64,000 bases of DNA, taken from assembly GCA_963575745.1 (NCBI GenBank), contig CAUYUJ010017649.1, positions 379,501 through 443,500 of the forward strand. The letters run 5' to 3'. Positions 1-9,693 of the stretch are shown piece after piece. Made by a program: the position numbers and the translations under genes. This DNA comes from Prorocentrum cordatum (taxonomy: Eukaryota; Sar; Dinophyceae; Prorocentrales; Prorocentraceae). The stretch's first letter is position 1. Every line of letters starts with the position of its first letter. Under the pieces are notes generated by a model that searched no databases, was not told where the DNA came from, and worked only from the letters and a program-made list of their open reading frames with translations.

Positions 1-1110
1 ATGTCTGGGGTCTGGGTACCACTCAGGGGTACCCTGACATCCGACGTTCCATTTTTCAATACGCGGTTCCTGGAAAACCCGACCCCTCCCCAGTATCGTT
101 TTTGTTCACTCGGGGCCATTCTTCCACGGTCGCAGGGACCAGCGAGGCCCCCCGAAGGCCGACAACTATATAGAAAACGCCATGCTACCCTGAGATCCGA
201 CGTAGCGAAACATTGCAACATGGTAGAAAATCACGCCCAAAGCCCTGGACCTCATCTTTGCGCATCATGTTTCGAGCCGGATCGATCTGGGAAGGTCCCG
301 GGGCCCGAACAGAGGCGAAAACGCCCGGCTCGAAAAGATTGAGACGCCAAGATCTCAGGGTCGATTCCTCCGATTTGGATCGGGCCCACAGGCAGTCGCA
401 GAGAGGACCGTCCCGTTCGGCGCAGGGGCCACTGGCAGCTCCCGAGCGGCGGGGGGCCCCAGGAGGCCAGGGAGGCCGGGGCGCAGGCCCGGGCCCTGGT
501 CCTCGCCCATGGCGCCGCCGTTCGGGCAGATGGGCGGCTCGAGGGCGCCAAACCTGAGCCCAGAGCGCGGAGCCCAGACCCCAGAGCCCCTCGAGCCACG
601 GAAAAATGCCGGCAAGAGGCTTTTCTGGATTTTCAACATCAAAAAACCCTTGCCTGGCCTCGCGACCGTCCAAGAACGACTCGCGATGAAAAGCGGGTCC
701 TGGGGAAGGGGTCGAGACCTCTGGGGGTCGGCGTTACACAAAGGATACTGGCGTCGGGGGTCTGGGACACTCGGCGAACGTACGTATCCATATCCACGTC
801 GTCGCGGTCTGGGTTTACGGGGCGCGCTTCTGCGGAGGCGCGGTCGCACGGGTGCGTTCCGCGCGGGGCATCCGAGGAGAAAAAAAACACACCTTATCCG
901 CGGGACCGCGGCCCAGAGGCAGCCCCGCGACGTCGTGGATACCGATGTGTTTTTCACCCACGAGAACCACATGGAGCGTTTCCACATGTGGTGCGCCACC
1001 TTTTTATGAGAAGGGAACAAAAACACTTTTCTTGTCGCGGCGCGGCAGAGGCAATCCGCTGGGCCACGCAGTCGCGAATTGGCCCGCATGATTTTTCCCC
1101 ATGCGATATT
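1..1110. other. GC-rich intergenic stretch, no gene seen
   Basis: Frames are open on both strands because the DNA is GC-rich, but none shows a recognisable domain or consistent protein-like composition. The stretch holds GGGNCC-rich sequence similar to pieces near 21100, 25450, 49980, 54660 and 61140. A CACATGTGG-containing piece near 985 resembles one near 20750. Confidence 0.5.
664..735 (+). repeat. Dispersed repeat, copy paired with 61131-61202
   Basis: About 70 bp align with 61131-61202 in the same orientation. Shared blocks include GACCGTC at the left, ATGAAAAGC in the middle and GGGGAAGGGGTC then AGACCTC near the right. I estimate roughly 85% identity by eye. A more diverged relative lies near 21109-21180. 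Confidence 0.6.
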
Positions 1111-1664
1111 ATCGCCAGTATTGCAATGCTCAGTCCAGCACCTGAACCATGAGCCGAACGGCTATGACAAGAGAGAGCAGGATGCCACAATGGCATAATG
1201 CTACTACCTGCGAATCATGCTGATGGGATGCTCGCGCGGTCAAGCGGAGGCTGCATCAAACACCCGCCCCATTGTTGCATCGAGGCTGCCATTGGCCAAA
1301 AAACAAATCTGAGCACATACAATACTGACAACATTAGATGCATCCACTGATAGGCAGCACGAGCGAGGTCAAAACATTCAGGGCCCCGTTGGCCGTCGAA
1401 TGTGATGGGCACGCGGCCATCTACGCACTGGCTTGCAACCGTGACACATTTGTCGTGTGTGTGACCCTCTTCCGTGGGCTGGGCAGGAGGTAAGAGCTCT
1501 GCGGGAGACACTTCGTCGATCGACACTGGCTGTGAAACCGAAGCTCCCGGCTACCCGTTGAAGGGCCGCACAAAATACAACTCCGCAGTGGCACCCCACG
1601 ACCACCAAGAAAAACAGATGTGTGCCAGCGGTGTGTGAAACGTTGGGGGATGCCCTCGCATGTC
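1111..1664. other. No clear gene; possible tail of the integrase remnant
   Basis: Base composition is more balanced than in the first kilobase. Minus-strand frames continue downstream of the integrase remnant without a recognisable domain. They could be the decayed C-terminal tail or 3' region of the same element. Confidence 0.3.
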
Positions 1665-2015
1665 CTATTTTTCCATGAGCGACACCGAGCCACCTATCTG
1701 GATGCTCTGCCCGGGACCTATATGCCTGAGTCTCGCCTCTTGTGATATCTCCCTGTGCTGTCTTTGCTGCTCGCGCACAAACCAGTGGACGCGTTTCAAG
1801 TGCGAAATGAGATCGTTGACGTAATCCTCGGTGAACGCCCTGCTGGCACCAACGGTTGGCTTAAAAATGTGCCTAAAGGCATTAGTGGTTTCAGCCCGTA
1901 TACAACCTCGCAAAGCGTGTACTTTCCATTGAAAACCTCATTACATATGGTTCGGACAGACAACTGAAACATCGGCGCAGCGTTGTCCCATTGCGCGACA
2001 TCTGTTTTAGAGAAA
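1665..2015 (-). pseudogene. Ty3/gypsy-type integrase fragment
   Basis: Two overlapping minus-strand frames together resemble the end of a gypsy-type integrase. The first reads QWDNAAPMFQLSVRT and then CEVVYGLKPLMPL, which matches the end of the integrase core, where a Trp-Asp segment is followed by 'YG.xP.xPL'. The next frame reads YVNDLISHLKRVHWFVREQQ and later RLRHIGPGQSIQIGGSVSL, matching the helical post-core region and the 'GD.V.L' strand. A frameshift separates them. Upstream core motifs, RT and LTRs are not visible, so this is a short relic. Family assignment rests on pattern recognition only. Confidence 0.55.
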
Positions 2016-2434
2016 TGACAACAAGTTCTATAGAGTCTGCAGGCCCCTCCACGGCCGATGGCGCTCGCGGGCTTGCGCGGCACCAAAGCGACGGGACCGA
2101 GACAACGACCTCGACGAACGCGCGTGCTCGACCAGAGATCGCGGCGACCCCCTGTCGAAAATTACCCGCCAGCTAAGCGTCGCGCTGCTGTTTCCGACGT
2201 GCTCTTTGGGTTCGGCACTGCCCAGCGCCGCCCGCTCCGCGCACACGCGCATGTACACGTGCATTCCCCCCCACGCGATGTCTTCGGCTTGTGGGGGCGC
2301 GCAAAACTAATGATTGAATGCGGCTCCGCATGCGACCCGTCGCAATAGGATTGGCCTTCGACGACAACCACGCCAAACGGTGCTTCGCTGCGGTATCGAC
2401 GGTTGTCCACATGTCCTTCCACCACGGGCCACTG
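2016..2434. other. No gene recognised
   Basis: Short open frames occur on both strands, but none has a recognisable motif. Confidence 0.4.
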
Positions 2435-5400
2435 TCAAACAAATCTCGGGCAGCGCTGCTCTGGTCTCTGCGACCGCGGAAAGGATTGACGCGGCGTGCG
2501 ATGACGACATGCCGACGCACGTGCAACTGCGCCCTTTTCGCCGCCGAATGCCACGGTCTTCCACCCGCCGCGCGGAACTACAGTCAGCCATTCGAACTGG
2601 CCGCTGGCAAGTGCAAGCCTGCGACGCTGTAGGGGCCCTCCGCAGAGGCGGCCCCTGGCAAGAAGCGGCGAGGCTTCGTCAAAATACTTGCGGTCCCGCC
2701 CGGGGCGGCAAACCAACGCTGACGCGTCTAATTCAGTCATCGCGGCTTCGCAACAATTGATTTCTACGCAGTTGGCCTCGAAACGCACGCGGCTTTCAAG
2801 CCGGATGAAACGCGGGGCCCAACGCGCACTCGACCTCAACGGGGTCATGGAACCCGTCCGCCATGGCGCGCCATGCAAACTCGAATTCCCCCTGCGCCCC
2901 GGCCCGGCGCGAGACGACGTTGCGCGACGACCCGATGACATTAATCTGCGCTGGGCGCTGGTGTTTGCACGTTCTTCATTCGCAAAGTGGCGCGACCGCC
3001 AAGAATGAATCAAGAAATGCGACTTTGAACCGGCAATTGGTCGCCAGCTGCGAACGACAAGTGAGCTTGCCCCTGGGGCCCCCGGCCGTCGACGCAGGTC
3101 TTGTACATCGCGCGCGCTTCGCCCGCGACCCCCATGTCGCTTTCCGCGCGCCAGAGCGAGGCTTTCCCCTCGCTGGTCACTTCTAGCAGAATAGTTCCGC
3201 GGAGTGACATCAATGCGCGGGCCGCTGCGTCGCCGCCATGTTGGCGCAGCTGCCACAAGCAACCGCGCTCGATTCTTAGCGCCGCGAGGCAGGCGGAGAA
3301 ACCAGCGCGGCAGAAGGAGGAAATAATAAAGAAACCTGGAACTTCCAACTCCTCCCGGCGGTCTTCGATGCACGGACTTTTCGAAGGCGCGCGCGAAAAA
3401 GTCACCGGCGCCCCCTCGAACCCTACCTGAACCGCATAGCCCAGTTGGACCGCGCAGGGGTCCCTGCTGAGCTCAGTGCAAATGTCGGTGCCTTCCACTG
3501 ACAAACGCACGTCCGCGGCACAAGCTTGCCGCGCAACTACTCCGCGATTTTCATCGGACCCTGGGGCCTCGACCATACTCCACGGGCAACGTCGAGAATG
3601 GCCACTTGGGGCGGGCGCGCCAATGCCGCGACGCCCCTTCCACGAGCCGCTTGGCTTTGTCAGGCGCAGGAGAACATTCACTTCCATGGGCTCCCACTTC
3701 AAGAATCAACGCAGGCGGTGCGCTGCGCGACCCCGACAGCGACGCTGCGGTTGACGACGGTTTGTCGGCGCGTGCGGCGATGTACTCTTGCACTGCAAAC
3801 GGGAAAGACAACGTCATTTTGCCCTTATGCCCCCTCACTTGCCCTGCGGAATTGCCGGCGCGCGCGATGATCTGAGGATGCATGATGTCAAGTACGTCTA
3901 CTGGATGACCCCAACGCTTACACATCTCGTGAATTCGTTCTTGGACGCAACACGAGCACTCCAACCTAATGCTTCCCTGGGGGCGAATGCGTCGACGCGC
4001 GGGCCCCATGTCGGCCAATTTTTCCATTATGACGCCAACATCGTAGACTCTGAAGTCTCCCGAATAGTTCCCATGGTAACCGTTCGGCTTCACTGCGCCA
4101 CAACCAAAAGAACCTCGAGGGCGATGGGCATCGGCGCGAACGTGGGCCGCGCGGGCGAGGGCAGCGGCCTTAGGCCTGCCGCGCCTGATGGCGCGGCGCC
4201 ACCCTCGCGCTCGGCGCGTCGAGCTACCCCTGAAACGACCGCCCCGGATGTCGAGAATCTCGCGCGACAGGTTCGCGATCCAGTTCTCTTCGCCATCAAC
4301 GCGTCGGTGTACTTTCGCGCTTTTAGCTGGGGCGCCGAGGAGTTCCTTCAGGAAATTGCGGAATTCCTGGAACTCCTCGTCAAACCGAGTTTGGTCTCGT
4401 TGCTGGACGCTTACTGCTGGGATCGCGCGGTTGGCTCGGTCTACCTGGCGCCGGCCTCCAGGCGCGAGGCATGTGGGAGGTGCGTTAAGCAGTTTCGCCG
4501 CGAAACTCACCCCCGAGACGGTCAGGCACTCGCCCTGCGCCCGCCGGGCGCTGAGGCCAGCGCGCATCCCGGGCAGGAAACAACCGGCTGTCTTAAGAGC
4601 GGCGGCGAAAGCTGCGGCTCATTCCCAGGGGCACGTCGCAACCAGGGTCGCGTTTGCCAGGCGCTGGCCCCGATCGCGGCGGTCGCGCGCGCGCGCGCCG
4701 CGCCCGCTCTCGCCAGCCAAGGCGCCTTTGTCAAGATAGCCGAACGCACTCGCCGGCGCCCCCGCGCGCCTCCGGCGCGCCCCGTGGGCGTCGCAGCTGC
4801 GGTACTTGAAGCGCGGCGCACTCTGCTTCGCCTTCTAGCTGCACGAACAAGCCCCGCTGACATACGGGCAACGCTACGTCTACGACATGGGTGGCCCAAT
4901 GTCCTAAACAAGAACGCTCTGCGCTCGAACGGTAGGGGCGCGATGTGTGAGCGCGCAACGGGAGTGGCTCATGTGCCACCTGTTTCAAGAGGTGCGCATG
5001 TGTCTATTCAATGCGTTGCGTTTGTTTTGCGCTTGTTTCGGGCGCCTGGCGCGATCGCATCGCCGACGCGGCTCGGTCGCTATCCCGGCGATCAACTTCT
5101 AGATGCTATTCCCCGCTCGAAGGCAGACCGCCGCGCGGCGACATCGTCGAAGGCGCGAGCCTTCATTCCGACGGCTTGCAGCGCGCCCTCGGGCTCGGAT
5201 CGCCGGCAGAACGCGACGCTCCGAGCTGCGCGGGAAGCGCCGATAAAACCTTCTAATTGGCAGCCGGACTGCCGCGGACGAGCGGCCTTTACACAATCGC
5301 GGTCGGCGAGAACTACGTTCTCGACCATGATGTCGATGGGCCACTTCCGCGCTGCATTGGCGTCGCAGTCAACTTGGCGCACGCCGAAATCAATGCCCCA
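2435..5400 (-). pseudogene. Degraded LINE-like element, RT part to C-terminal part
   Basis: Minus-strand frames show scattered pieces that look like a decayed non-LTR retrotransposon. Near 5380-5290 the sequence gives MQRGSG and, in a neighbouring frame, MVENVVLAD, resembling the RT 'Q.GF..GR....N' block. Near 3650-3480 a segment with VNVLLRLTKPSGSW followed by ENRGVVARQAC resembles the region after RT in dinoflagellate LINEs. No intact catalytic block is visible. A plus-strand frame covers 3788-5455, but its composition looks like the shadow of a GC-rich minus frame. The 5' end abuts a microsatellite. Confidence is low; it may contain other decayed coding sequence. Confidence 0.32.
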
Positions 5401-5499
5401 TCTGCTGTATTTGTCAAGAGGGTTTTACCGCGTCGGGGAACTCGGGCCCATGTGATTCACGCGCGAAGTGGAAATATGCGGCGCGAGAGACGACATCTG

Positions 5500-5516
5500 C
5501 ACAGTATGTATGTATG

Positions 5517-5547
<31 letters not shown>

Positions 5548-5715
5548 CACCTGGTGGCGGTGCATGTACGTATGTATGTATGTATGTGCATGTATACACA
5601 CACATATCTATATATATATATGTGTGTATGTGCGTACGTATGTATGTATGCATGTATGACTGACTGCGTGGTATGTATGTAAATCTGCATGCATGTATGC
5701 ATGTATGTATCTAAC
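5500..5715. repeat. ATGT/AT-type microsatellite
   Basis: Imperfect (ATGT)n blocks flank an (AT)n run at about 5522-5547. Further ATGT/ACGT and ACAC blocks continue to about 5710. Confidence 0.9.
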
Positions 5716-5724
5716 TGAATCTGT

Positions 5725-5945
5725 AGACGCCTCTGAAAGGCTTCTAGAAGCTTCTAGTCGCCTCTGAGGGGCTTCTAGAAGCCACCTTCTCTCCTCCCCC
5801 ATCCCCCCTCCTTCTCTGGCTGGAGAACGACGCCTCCGAAGGGCCTCTGGGCGCCTCTGAAGAGCCTCCGGGCGACTCCGAAGAGCCCCTGGGCGCCCCT
5901 GAAGTGCTAAACGCCTCCGAAGAGCCTCTGAAGGGCTTCTAGACG
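5725..5945. repeat. Degenerate CCTCTGAAGGGCTTCTAGA repeat
   Basis: The motif CTTCTAGAAGC and relatives such as CCTCTGAAGAGCCT recur many times with irregular spacing. A related CTTCTAGAGGGCT motif recurs at 17445-17550. Confidence 0.7.
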
Positions 5946-6458
5946 CCCCCCCCCCTCCCTGGCTGCCCGCTTTGTTTCTATTTTCTCGCCGAGCCAAAGC
6001 GCCCCGCGCCTTCCGCCCCCGGCGCTCGGCCGGGCGCGCGACCCTGTCCGCCTTCAAGGGGCGGTGGCATCGAAACCAGCACTGGTAGACGTAGCTCCAG
6101 AGCTCCACGCCCCGATTGCCCTCGCCGCCCCCCCCCCCAGATTCCCTTCGGAATCCTGCCCTTGATGCGCGACCGCCGCTCATCGATCAGACCTGCGTTC
6201 ACGTCGAGTGCACCGCGCCCCCGCGCGCGCCTTCTCATTCCAGACCCCCGTGGAATGAACGCAAAATCGAAGGCGTAGGCCATGCTCGCGAGCGAGGCGG
6301 GCGTGCAAACGAGCACCGTCAGATACCAGTGCCGACATTTTAGCGACGCGGCGAGGGCCGCCCGACGCCAGGGCGCCCTCGCGGCGCTCTACCGGGGAGG
6401 AAGAAAGCAATGCAGGTGAGCTCTCTTGGCCGTCCTCCTCCCCTCTCCTTCGCCGCCT
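5946..6458. other. GC-rich spacer, no gene seen
   Basis: No frame has a recognisable domain. The sequence is rich in CG-runs and short C tracts. Confidence 0.4.
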
Positions 6459-6463
6459 CCCCT

Positions 6464-6511
<48 letters not shown>

Positions 6512-6601
6512 CTCGTCGTCGTCGTTCTCCTCCTCCTCCTCCTCCTCATCATCCTCCTCCTCCTTCTCCTCGTCCTTCTCCTCGTCCTTCTCCCCCCCCC
6601 C
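6459..6601. repeat. Pyrimidine tract (TCG/TCC repeat ending in poly-C)
   Basis: Repeats of CTCGTC and CTCCTC run for about 130 bp and end in a run of about ten C residues. The copia element is inserted directly after this run. The other side of the insertion is also poly-C, so the target was a C-rich tract. Confidence 0.9.
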
Positions 6602-6606
6602 TTCCG

Positions 6607-6794
6607 AGTTGAGATTATTGTGTCTAGGACCTGTTAGGCATGTTGTCTCATGCGCTAGAAGCAGTACCGCACTGTAACGTACTGGCTCAAGTCAAAGCAG
6701 TAAAAGATTATCATCTTTATTGCCATTAGTTCATATAGCTTTCGCTTAAAGAACTTAATATTTCCAGTTCAGGATTTACATCAGAATCTGGAGT
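6607..6794 (+). repeat. 5' LTR of the copia element
   Basis: This 188-bp sequence repeats at 16336-16523. It differs from the 3' LTR at 6620 (G/A), 6652 (G/A), 6670 (C/T) and 6700 (G/A), all transitions. The boundaries are fixed by the TTCCG duplication, so the LTR starts AGTTGAG and ends CTGGAGT, without the usual TG...CA ends. It should hold the promoter, but no TATA box is evident. A GTAAAAGATT stretch near 6700 may mark the R region. Confidence 0.93.
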
Positions 6795-6795
6795 T

Positions 6796-6810
6796 TGGTA
6801 GCGGAGCCAG
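6796..6810 (+). other. Primer-binding site, initiator-Met tRNA-like
   Basis: TGGTAGCGGAGCC begins one base after the 5' LTR. Many copia elements use a site starting TGGTAT/GC.GAGC, complementary to the 3' end of initiator methionine tRNA. Position and the leading TGG support the call; the exact tRNA was not checked. Confidence 0.75.
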
Positions 6811-6996
6811 TCGGCTCCCTGCCTTCTGGCTCTCTCTCTGCCGCAGGACATACAGTTACGGCACCGACGACGCCTACGAGATTATCATCCCCTGGTGTAG
6901 TCTGATATTTGGGTTGTTTCAGTATATCAAGATATACATTACCAGACACAGAGTTGGATCAAACACGGTTTATTTATCTGAAGTTCGGTTGGAAAA

Positions 6997-9693
6997 ATGT
7001 TGGCCTCTCCACAGACTACCCCACTCTCCCTCAAGCAGTATTCTAAGGACATACCGCCGGGCTGGCGGCCAAGGGCATATCCAATTCGTGAGTATCGAGA
7101 AGCGCTGGAGATATGGAGTCGACTCACACGGTTGGAACAGGACCAGCTCGGCGCAGCGGTCATGAGCAGACTGGAAGGCCCGGCACTACGAGCAGCTCAA
7201 GATCTACGCGTGACACGACTGGATCAGGCAGGCAATGTTGTGAACTACCGTGGCATCGAGGCGGTCAGTTTACCAAGAGTTGCAGCAATATTGGACGGCC
7301 AAGGCAACGAACTCGCCCCACTACAGCACAGTGGAATCAAGATTCTGAATGACAGATTGTTTGAGATGTATGGACTGGACGACCAAGATCTGGCCTGGAC
7401 CTCACTGGATAGATTCTTCACTTTACGTCAGGGATCCAGCCAGGACTTCATCTCATATCTCTTCGAGTGGGATCACCTATACGAAGAAGCTGAACGATAT
7501 GGAGGATTACAAATGGGCGAGTCAGCAAAGGCGTGGCTTTTCTGGTCACGGACGACATTCGCTGATAAGACTCTCGCGGATCTACGCTTAAAGGTCAATG
7601 GAGATCTCAACAGATGGCGCGAGATGGTTCAATTGCAGTTGAAGGTAAGCAAGAACGAGATGGCAGCTAACGAACAGCACGTTGGATATAAGAACTACTG
7701 GGAAGATTCAGACTCCTGGACAAGAGAGTATGAATATGACTACGATAACTACTACGAGGATGATGAGGAGTACTACGACGAGTGGTACGACGAAGAGTAT
7801 GATGAAGATGATGACTGGTATGACGACAATGGAGATCAAGATGGATACGGAGGCGCAGCAGCAGGTGGCACTTCATCATCTCTTCCATCCCCATCGACAC
7901 CGGACGAGGACTACTGGCAGCATGTACGCGGAAAAGGATCATACGGCAAAGGAAAGGGCAAGGACGACAAAACCGGCAACGGCAAGAACGGCAAGAAAGG
8001 AGGTAAGAAAAGACAAGGAGATCAGTGTACGCTATGTGGATCAAGATGGCACAATTCTGATACCTGCCCTCTCAAGGATGATCAGAAAGAGGACAACGCG
8101 TATCAGACTGACGAGCAGTATGATGAAGAATACTACGGACAAGGAAAAGGCTATCGCAAAGGAAATCGCAAAGGTAAAAGACGTGGCAACGGCAAAGGAT
8201 ACGATCGAGATCGGCACAGAGGCTATCAAGACAATCGAGGATCTCACGACCATCATCGACGCGATGTTCCACGTTTCGGCAGAAGCGACTTCCAGCAGCG
8301 ACAGCAGAAAGGCAAAGGACGTGGCAAGAAAGGATATCGATCAAAAGGAAAAGGCTACGACCAACGACGACAGTTCTATCAAGACGCTGATCGCGAAGAC
8401 GACGTATATGGAAGCTACACGACCTTGCCAGCCATCCATGAACAAGAAGAACCAGACGAACAGGCAGCAATACCGAATGAGACATCCACGTACGACAAGA
8501 ACATCATGACACGGACCCCTTTATCTTCAGGAGCGTGCCAGTTCGTACCTACCTCGACGACGGCAGAGAGAACACCGACGCGGAAAGGATCAGCATACGA
8601 CGACATATTCGGCACCGGAGAGAGAACCACAGTTGGACAGGGACAACCACGGCATCCACCTGGGTTAGGCCCAGCAGCTACGGCGACTGGCGCGACGAGC
8701 TCAAGCTTTTCGGCATCATCAAGCGCAGCTTCGGTTTCTGCGTCTACTCATACCTGTTACAGATGTTTCTCAGCGGCGATTGCGAAGTGCGGCACGTGTA
8801 ACCGTTCGTTTTGTATATGTCACGGATTCAAAGGACACTTGATGGTGATGTGCTCTTCTTGTCTGGATATCTCAGCCGCCCGGCAGCAACAACAGCATCA
8901 ATCACAGCAAGACGCACAGTCACCAGGGACCACTTCTCAGCAGCAGACCACACCGAGTTCTGATGACACGTCATCAAGTTGGATGTTGATACCCAGACCG
9001 GACGAATCGCAGATTCAGGACGAGCCAGAGGAGTTTGCAGCATTGCCAGCCTCTGGCAACCCATTCAAGAACTTGGCGGTCATCAACGGAGTCAACGTCA
9101 TCGGCCTCATCGTAGACCCTGGAGCGGCTCGTGGTCTTATCGGAAGTGCCACTCTTCGAGAGATCTTCGACAAGCTACTACGACCTCGCGGCCTGATGAA
9201 ACACGTGATGTGGTATCGTTCAAAGAACAAGTTCACGGGCATCTCATCTCAGCCCCAGCACAGCATCGGCATATGTGTATTTCCTATTGGTCTGGTTGGA
9301 ATGAAGCATGCTTACTTTTCTTGCGATGTCATCACAGGTCAGTCAGCGAACTGTCCTGGACTTATTCCACTACAGACTCTGCTACGACTCGGCAGCATCA
9401 TATCGTGCGGACACTTCCAGAATCAAGACGGACTTCTGGGACTGAGACTCGGCAATGGCGAGATGTGCTCACAGAGGATTCTCTTGACGGACTCATCGCA
9501 CTACTTACTTCCGATCGACAACTTCGACAAAGAAAAGAACGACGTGTGGAACAAAACTGTACTTCAGCATCAGCAGGAAGTGGACGACGGAGCACATCAG
9601 CAAGGACAGCATCATCACGGAGTCACTCTCATATCCATGATCGACGGCAACGACCGAGCACCACATGAGGACCACGGGACTCATTTTCATTGA
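6997..9693 (+). CDS. Gag polyprotein with zinc knuckle, Cys/His cluster and aspartic protease
   Basis: This encodes 898 residues and is the first long frame after the primer-binding site; the ATG at 6997 is its first methionine. Residues 1-230 look like a helical capsid region. Residues about 235-290 are extremely acidic and Tyr-rich, followed by Lys/Gly-rich basic segments suited to nucleic-acid binding. A zinc knuckle, CTLCGSRWHNSDTC, lies at about 345-360. A second Cys/His cluster at about 586-622 (CYRC, CGTC, CICH, CSSC) resembles a B-box or RING-like fold. Near residue 706 is DPGAA, a variant of the retropepsin D-S/T-G motif, followed by LIPLQTLLRLG, which fits the protease C-terminal strand. 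Protease lies in the Gag frame, upstream of the stop. The protein would assemble the particle and process both polyproteins. Confidence 0.92.
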   Translation: MLASPQTTPLSLKQYSKDIPPGWRPRAYPIREYREALEIWSRLTRLEQDQLGAAVMSRLEGPALRAAQDLRVTRLDQAGNVVNYRGIEAVSLPRVAAILDGQGNELAPLQHSGIKILNDRLFEMYGLDDQDLAWTSLDRFFTLRQGSSQDFISYLFEWDHLYEEAERYGGLQMGESAKAWLFWSRTTFADKTLADLRLKVNGDLNRWREMVQLQLKVSKNEMAANEQHVGYKNYWEDSDSWTREYEYDYDNYYEDDEEYYDEWYDEEYDEDDDWYDDNGDQDGYGGAAAGGTSSSLPSPSTPDEDYWQHVRGKGSYGKGKGKDDKTGNGKNGKKGGKKRQGDQCTLCGSRWHNSDTCPLKDDQKEDNAYQTDEQYDEEYYGQGKGYRKGNRKGKRRGNGKGYDRDRHRGYQDNRGSHDHHRRDVPRFGRSDFQQRQQKGKGRGKKGYRSKGKGYDQRRQFYQDADREDDVYGSYTTLPAIHEQEEPDEQAAIPNETSTYDKNIMTRTPLSSGACQFVPTSTTAERTPTRKGSAYDDIFGTGERTTVGQGQPRHPPGLGPAATATGATSSSFSASSSAASVSASTHTCYRCFSAAIAKCGTCNRSFCICHGFKGHLMVMCSSCLDISAARQQQQHQSQQDAQSPGTTSQQQTTPSSDDTSSSWMLIPRPDESQIQDEPEEFAALPASGNPFKNLAVINGVNVIGLIVDPGAARGLIGSATLREIFDKLLRPRGLMKHVMWYRSKNKFTGISSQPQHSIGICVFPIGLVGMKHAYFSCDVITGQSANCPGLIPLQTLLRLGSIISCGHFQNQDGLLGLRLGNGEMCSQRILLTDSSHYLLPIDNFDKEKNDVWNKTVLQHQQEVDDGAHQQGQHHHGVTLISMIDGNDRAPHEDHGTHFH

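Noticed and set aside
3788-5455. 555-codon plus-strand frame
   Set aside because: It overlaps longer-patterned minus-strand LINE-like sequence, has no domain, and GC-rich DNA with few stops readily gives such frames.
6672-6691. True spliced-leader gene
   Set aside because: Only the last nine bases match exactly and no GT donor follows. Kept only as a finding of partial similarity.
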